Assembly: GCA_905200565.1 (NCBI GenBank)
Contig: CAJKKX010000081.1
Location: 1 to 8,514, forward strand
Direction: 5' to 3'
Source: an uncultured Lachnospiraceae bacterium
Lineage (GTDB): Bacteria; Bacillota_A; Clostridia; Lachnospirales; Lachnospiraceae
DNA: 8,514 bases
How positions within the stretch are numbered: the first letter of the stretch is position 1; each line of letters starts with the position of its first letter. Below the pieces are notes generated by a model. It made no database searches and was not told where the DNA came from. It worked only from the letters and a program-made list of their open reading frames with translations. The position numbers were made by a program, and so were the translations under genes. Positions 5,684 through 8,514 of this stretch are shown piece by piece.

Positions 5684-6826
5684 TCATGTTTTACTGCACG
5701 TTTTCAAGGATTCCAAAAGCTCCCGCTCTGTCTGTATTTCCACCGGATATGGATATTTCTTCGCTATTTTTTCAAATTCTTCCCGGAACTTTCCTGCTTT
5801 CGCCTCATCCTTTTCTGCTAAAAGCGCATACGCATATTCCGTCCGCAGAACAGAGGGGCATCTTTTCATGGATTTCATAAACCTTTTCTGCCTTTTATCC
5901 AGAAGTTCTTTCAGGCGTTCTTCCCGGTTTTCCCCCACTAATTCACAGAAAATCTGATCCACCTGCATTAAATTTTTATGTACCCCCACGATTCCGCTAT
6001 CCAGAGAAAAAAGTCTCTCCATCTCCTGATCCGCCCTGGCAAAATCATGCTGCTCCATCAGCCGGCTGCATGCAAAGACCCCCAAAGCCGCAGACATGCT
6101 GTTTTTCATTTCCTCATCCGACGGCATCTCAAACCACTCTTCGGGCATATCCCGAAGCCGCATTCCCGATGCGATCTGCTGATTTACTTTCATCTGTATC
6201 CAAAAAGCCCGCAGAGCATAAGGGTCTTTTCCCACAGAAATCACATTGTAGCCATCGTTATTGACACTCGCCAGTTTCAGAGGGATACCATTCGTTAATG
6301 CGCACGCCATCCCTGCAACTGCCAACATCAAAAATCCCAGAAAAGCCAGCTCCTGACTTCTGCACACTACGGCAAATATCGCAAAAAGAACTGCGCTGAT
6401 CAGGTTCAGCAGGGAGCCTCCCAAATTGTAAAGGATATACGGGTATTTCCCATCCTTGATATCCGGCGGTATCAGCAGGCATTGTCCTCCCGTTCCCGCG
6501 AGAGAATACCTGGAAAAATGAATCTTCCCATCCCGTTTGATCCACATAAATCTGCCAATGCGGAAGGAAGAGAACTGATAACCTGTCAGAAGCCCGAACA
6601 CAAGATGTCCTGCTTCATGAATCACAATCTGCAAAAAGAGGGAGATCCATATCATCACCAGTAAAAATATCTCCCTGAAAATCAGATACCCCTCCGACTT
6701 TCCTGATGAAGCTGTCCGGCTTGTGTAAGATGCGAGCGCACATCCAATAATCACGCCCATCAGCAAAGCGACAGCAACAGGAATCGCCTGCTTTATTTTT
6801 TTTATTTTCTCTCTTCTGTTTTTCAT
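5684..6826 (-). CDS. M50-like (site-2 protease type) membrane zinc metalloprotease
   Basis: A 380-residue membrane protein. Hydrophobic segments lie at about 13-33, 47-69, 131-155 and 160-180. The zinc motif HEAGH is at 70-74 (His70, Glu71, His74) at the end of the second segment, as in intramembrane M50 proteases. NNDGYN at 189-194 offers Asp191 as the third zinc ligand, matching the DG motif of the family. GTGGQCLL (111-118) and LGGSLLN (135-141) lie between. Residues from about 200 to 380 form a soluble, helix-rich, charged region, perhaps TPR-like and probably cytoplasmic. The ATG at 6826 is preferred because GGGAGG is five bases upstream; in-frame TTG (6865) and ATG (6859) starts have poorer sites. 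No substrate gene is adjacent. It is divergent from a MATE transporter. The fold is likely, the function unknown. Confidence 0.8.
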   Translation of the reverse strand: MKNRREKIKKIKQAIPVAVALLMGVIIGCALASYTSRTASSGKSEGYLIFREIFLLVMIWISLFLQIVIHEAGHLVFGLLTGYQFSSFRIGRFMWIKRDGKIHFSRYSLAGTGGQCLLIPPDIKDGKYPYILYNLGGSLLNLISAVLFAIFAVVCRSQELAFLGFLMLAVAGMACALTNGIPLKLASVNNDGYNVISVGKDPYALRAFWIQMKVNQQIASGMRLRDMPEEWFEMPSDEEMKNSMSAALGVFACSRLMEQHDFARADQEMERLFSLDSGIVGVHKNLMQVDQIFCELVGENREERLKELLDKRQKRFMKSMKRCPSVLRTEYAYALLAEKDEAKAGKFREEFEKIAKKYPYPVEIQTERELLESLKTCSKT

Positions 6827-6831
6827 TCTTT

Positions 6832-6837
6832 CCTCCC
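6832..6837 (-). promoter_or_regulatory. Ribosome binding site deciding the M50 protease start
   Basis: The minus strand reads CAGGGAGGAAAGAATG, with GGGAGG five bases before the ATG at 6826. This is the best ribosome binding site in the region and supports a start 13 codons inside the longest open frame. Confidence 0.75.
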
Positions 6838-6897
6838 TGAATCTTTTACCGGATTTCATTGCCAAATCCCCGTTTTCTCTAAATCAACTGTATCTTT

Positions 6898-6926
6898 AGT
6901 CTAACACTTCTTACTTTATTTTACAA
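6898..6926 (-). promoter_or_regulatory. Candidate promoter of the M50 protease gene
   Basis: On the minus strand TTGTAA lies at 6926-6921, with a 17-base spacer and TAGACT at 6903-6898. A TG one base upstream of the -10 (TGTTAGACT) makes it an extended -10. Each box matches four of six consensus bases. The predicted start near 6891 gives a leader of about 65 bases. Confidence 0.55.
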
Positions 6927-6940
6927 TCATTTCTTCTTAC

Positions 6941-6967
6941 AATCCTTCTGAATATCATGCAAGGATT
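6941..6967. repeat. Inverted repeat in the M50-MATE divergent region
   Basis: AATCCTT (6941-6947) and AAGGATT (6961-6967) are perfect 7-base arms around a 13-base spacer. They lie just upstream of the candidate M50 promoter and about 57 bases upstream of the MATE -10. This could be a regulator site, but arms of this length can arise by chance. Confidence 0.3.
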
Positions 6968-7000
6968 CCGCATTTGGGATACCTGCCGCCGCTTTTCCGG

Positions 7001-7029
7001 TCGATTTTTCCGGGAAACTATGTTATACT
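7001..7029 (+). promoter_or_regulatory. Candidate promoter of the MATE transporter gene
   Basis: TATACT at 7024-7029 is preceded by TG one base upstream (TGTTATACT), a good extended -10. The -35 region TCGATT at 7001-7006, 17 bases upstream, is poor, as is common for extended -10 promoters. The predicted start is near 7036, about 26 bases before the ATG, which excludes the longer reading frame start at 6957. An inverted repeat TTTCC-G-GGAAA (7007-7017) lies between the two boxes. Confidence 0.6.
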
Positions 7030-7045
7030 GTGGAACAATAAAGGA

Positions 7046-7052
7046 AAAGAGG
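7046..7052 (+). promoter_or_regulatory. Ribosome binding site deciding the MATE start
   Basis: AAAGAGG lies nine bases before the ATG at 7062. It sits inside the upstream part of the longest open frame, which begins at 6957 and has no comparable site. Confidence 0.7.
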
Positions 7053-7061
7053 TTTTATAAC

Positions 7062-8414
7062 ATGGAAGATTCAAAGAAAATGCAGTTATTTGAAGAAATG
7101 CCCATCCCAAAAGCAGTCATGACACTGGCTATTCCGACGATTATCAGCTCCCTGGTGATGGTCATCTATAATCTGGCCGACACTTATTTTGTGGGTATGA
7201 TCAATGACCCAATCCAAAACGCTGCCGTAGCCCTGGCCGCACCAGTGCTGCTTGCTTTTAATGCCATAAACAATCTGTTCGGAATCGGGGCGTCCAGCAT
7301 GATGAGCCGTGCGCTGGGAAGAAAGGATTACGATACGGTTTCCCGCAGCTCTTCTTTCGGATTTTACTGCTCCCTCGCCTGCGGCATCCTGTTTTCACTG
7401 CTTTTCACCTTTTTTTGCACACCGCTTCTGCATATACTGGGTGCGGACAGTGAGACTGCTTTGGCGACAGGTGAATATCTGAAATGGACCGTGACCTGCG
7501 GTGCGGTTCCCGCTATTCTGAATGTTGTCCTGGCTTATCTGGTGCGTTCGGAAGGCAGTTCCCTTCATGCCAGCATTGGCACCATGAGCGGATGTCTTTT
7601 AAACATTGTCCTCGATCCCATCTTTATTCTTCCCTGGGGGCTGAACATGGGAGCGGCGGGCGCAGGTCTTGCCACCTTCCTCTCCAACTGTGCGGCGTGC
7701 GCCTATTTTTTGGTACTGCTATTTTTGAAGCGTGGACATACCTTCGTGTGCATCCGCCCTTCCATGTGCCGCATTCGCCGTCCGCTTCTTTTTGGTATCT
7801 TCGGCGTGGGAATCCCGGCTTCCATCCAGAATCTTTTGAACGTAACCGGCATGACGGTACTGAATAATTTTACCTCCTCCTACGGTTCCGATGCGGTCGC
7901 TGCGATGGGCATTGTACAGAAGATCAATATGGTGCCTCTCTATGTCGCCCTGGGACTATCGCAGGGGATTATGCCGCTGGTAAGCTATAACTATGCCAGC
8001 GGAAACATTACGCGCATGAAAAAATGTATCTTTTTTGCGGAAAAGATTACGCTTGCTTTCATGCTCGTTGTAACTGTGGGATATTATTTCGGTGCGGGTA
8101 CGCTGACGTCGCTTTTTATGGAAAATCCGGACATCGTGGCTTACGGAACCAGATTTCTTCACGGCCTTTGCCTGGGGCTGCCTTTCCTCTGTATAGACTT
8201 TCTTGCCGTAGGCGTATTCCAGGCCTGCGGTCTTGGAAAACAGGCTCTGATCTTTGCCCTGCTCCGCAAAATCGTTTTGGAAATCCCGGCGCTCTACCTT
8301 CTAAATTACTTTTTTCCTCTCTATGGCCTCGCCTATGCGCAGCTTACAGCGGAAATCATTTTATCTGCCGCCTCATGTATCGTCCTGGGACGTCTATTCA
8401 AAAAACTATCCTGA
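7062..8414 (+). CDS. MATE family multidrug/cation antiporter, MepA-like
   Basis: A 450-residue, 12-segment membrane transporter that exports small, usually cationic or aromatic, compounds in exchange for Na+ or H+. Signatures are MTLAIPTIISSLVMVIYNLADTYFVG-type first-helix sequence (20-45) with conserved Asp40, GIGASSMMSRALGRKD at 74-89, the duplicated second half beginning near 243 with GIFGVGIPASIQNLLN, and QGIMPLVSYNYASG at 301-314, typical of the MepA/NorM branch. The length is normal for the family (about 450). The ATG is supported by AAAGAGG and by the promoter position. It is flanked by its own promoter and terminator, so it is probably monocistronic. The substrate cannot be read from sequence. 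No regulator gene adjoins within the window; the divergent neighbour is the M50 protease. Confidence 0.95.
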   Translation: MEDSKKMQLFEEMPIPKAVMTLAIPTIISSLVMVIYNLADTYFVGMINDPIQNAAVALAAPVLLAFNAINNLFGIGASSMMSRALGRKDYDTVSRSSSFGFYCSLACGILFSLLFTFFCTPLLHILGADSETALATGEYLKWTVTCGAVPAILNVVLAYLVRSEGSSLHASIGTMSGCLLNIVLDPIFILPWGLNMGAAGAGLATFLSNCAACAYFLVLLFLKRGHTFVCIRPSMCRIRRPLLFGIFGVGIPASIQNLLNVTGMTVLNNFTSSYGSDAVAAMGIVQKINMVPLYVALGLSQGIMPLVSYNYASGNITRMKKCIFFAEKITLAFMLVVTVGYYFGAGTLTSLFMENPDIVAYGTRFLHGLCLGLPFLCIDFLAVGVFQACGLGKQALIFALLRKIVLEIPALYLLNYFFPLYGLAYAQLTAEIILSAASCIVLGRLFKKLS

Positions 8415-8425
8415 ATCTTACAGTA

Positions 8426-8462
8426 AAGAGGGCGGCTCCCTTTTTTATGGAGCTGCCCTCTT
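8426..8462 (+). terminator. Intrinsic terminator after the MATE gene
   Basis: AAGAGGGCGGCTCC (8426-8439) pairs with GGAGCTGCCCTCTT (8449-8462), a 14-base stem with one G-U pair and a 9-base T-rich loop. It begins 11 bases after the stop codon and is followed by a broken T-rich tract. The stem is long and GC-rich, so termination is likely even though the T run is interrupted. Confidence 0.88.
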
Positions 8463-8470
8463 CGCTTTTA

Positions 8471-8512
8471 TTATTTCTTTTTATAAGATACTTTCTTGCC
8501 GGCCCCTGCCTT
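8471..8512 (-). CDS. Possible C-terminal end of a convergent gene at the window edge
   Basis: Read on the minus strand from the right edge, one frame gives KAGAGKKVSYKKK and then TAA at 8473-8471, just beyond the MATE terminator. A Lys-rich tail ending shortly before a shared hairpin is plausible for a convergent gene, but thirteen codons at the edge prove little. I do not recognise the protein. Confidence 0.3.
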   Translation of the reverse strand, partial: KAGAGKKVSYKKK

Positions 8513-8514
8513 TT

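Noticed and set aside
6827..6865. TTG or ATG starts upstream for the M50 gene
   Set aside because: The TTG at 6865 and the ATG at 6859 have weak or badly spaced sites; GGGAGG before the ATG at 6826 is far better.
6957..7061. Longer N-terminus for the MATE transporter
   Set aside because: The extension holds the candidate extended -10 promoter and the ribosome binding site, and its Cys/Arg-rich sequence does not resemble a MATE N-terminus.
1..8514. CRISPR array, insertion sequence, phage or attachment site
   Set aside because: No spaced direct repeat series, transposase or integrase frame, or terminal inverted repeats were seen; all long frames are accounted for by chromosomal-type genes.

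Overview
The window reads as a chromosomal segment of a low-to-mid GC Gram-positive anaerobe of the Clostridia, most likely a gut Lachnospiraceae. This is inferred from protein style: a DHFR with the GLLVSIPAD N-terminal segment, AGGAGG-type ribosome binding sites, a small lipoprotein resembling the DUF4358 family, and an AlgI-like MBOAT paired with a DHHW protein. No phage, transposon, CRISPR, rRNA or tRNA signature is visible. It looks like ordinary chromosome with one notable cell-surface locus.

Layout. Positions 1-4023 hold a tightly packed minus-strand gene row, transcribed from about 4090 down to 1: an MBOAT O-acyltransferase, a DHHW/AlgX-like SGNH-fold protein, thymidylate synthase (thyA), dihydrofolate reductase (folA), and the first 16 codons of a possible next gene running off the left edge. 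Positions 4024-4150 are a divergent promoter region with back-to-back -10 boxes. Positions 4151-5618 hold two plus-strand genes, a membrane-anchored SGNH/GDSL hydrolase and a lipoprotein, closed by a strong hairpin terminator. A minus-strand M50-type membrane metalloprotease (5684-6826) converges on that terminator. It is divergent from a plus-strand MATE transporter (7062-8414), which has its own terminator. A possible C-terminus of a convergent minus-strand gene lies at the right edge.

How they may work together. The MBOAT and DHHW pair matches the logic of known surface O-acetylation systems such as AlgI with AlgJ/AlgX and DltB with DltD. A membrane acyltransferase passes acyl groups outward and an SGNH-fold partner places them on a polymer. 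The divergent SGNH hydrolase and lipoprotein are both predicted to sit outside the membrane and share the promoter region, so the four genes look like one module for modifying a surface glycan. The target glycan is unknown. thyA and folA act together: ThyA makes dTMP and releases dihydrofolate, and FolA reduces it back to tetrahydrofolate. They sit downstream of the acetylation pair, possibly with an internal promoter. The M50 protease and the MATE transporter are separate units with no clear link to the rest.

For several genes the longest open frame is not the best start. Shine-Dalgarno sites were used to place starts at 2557 (not 2578), 5142 (not 5133), 6826 (not 6865) and 7062 (not 6957).
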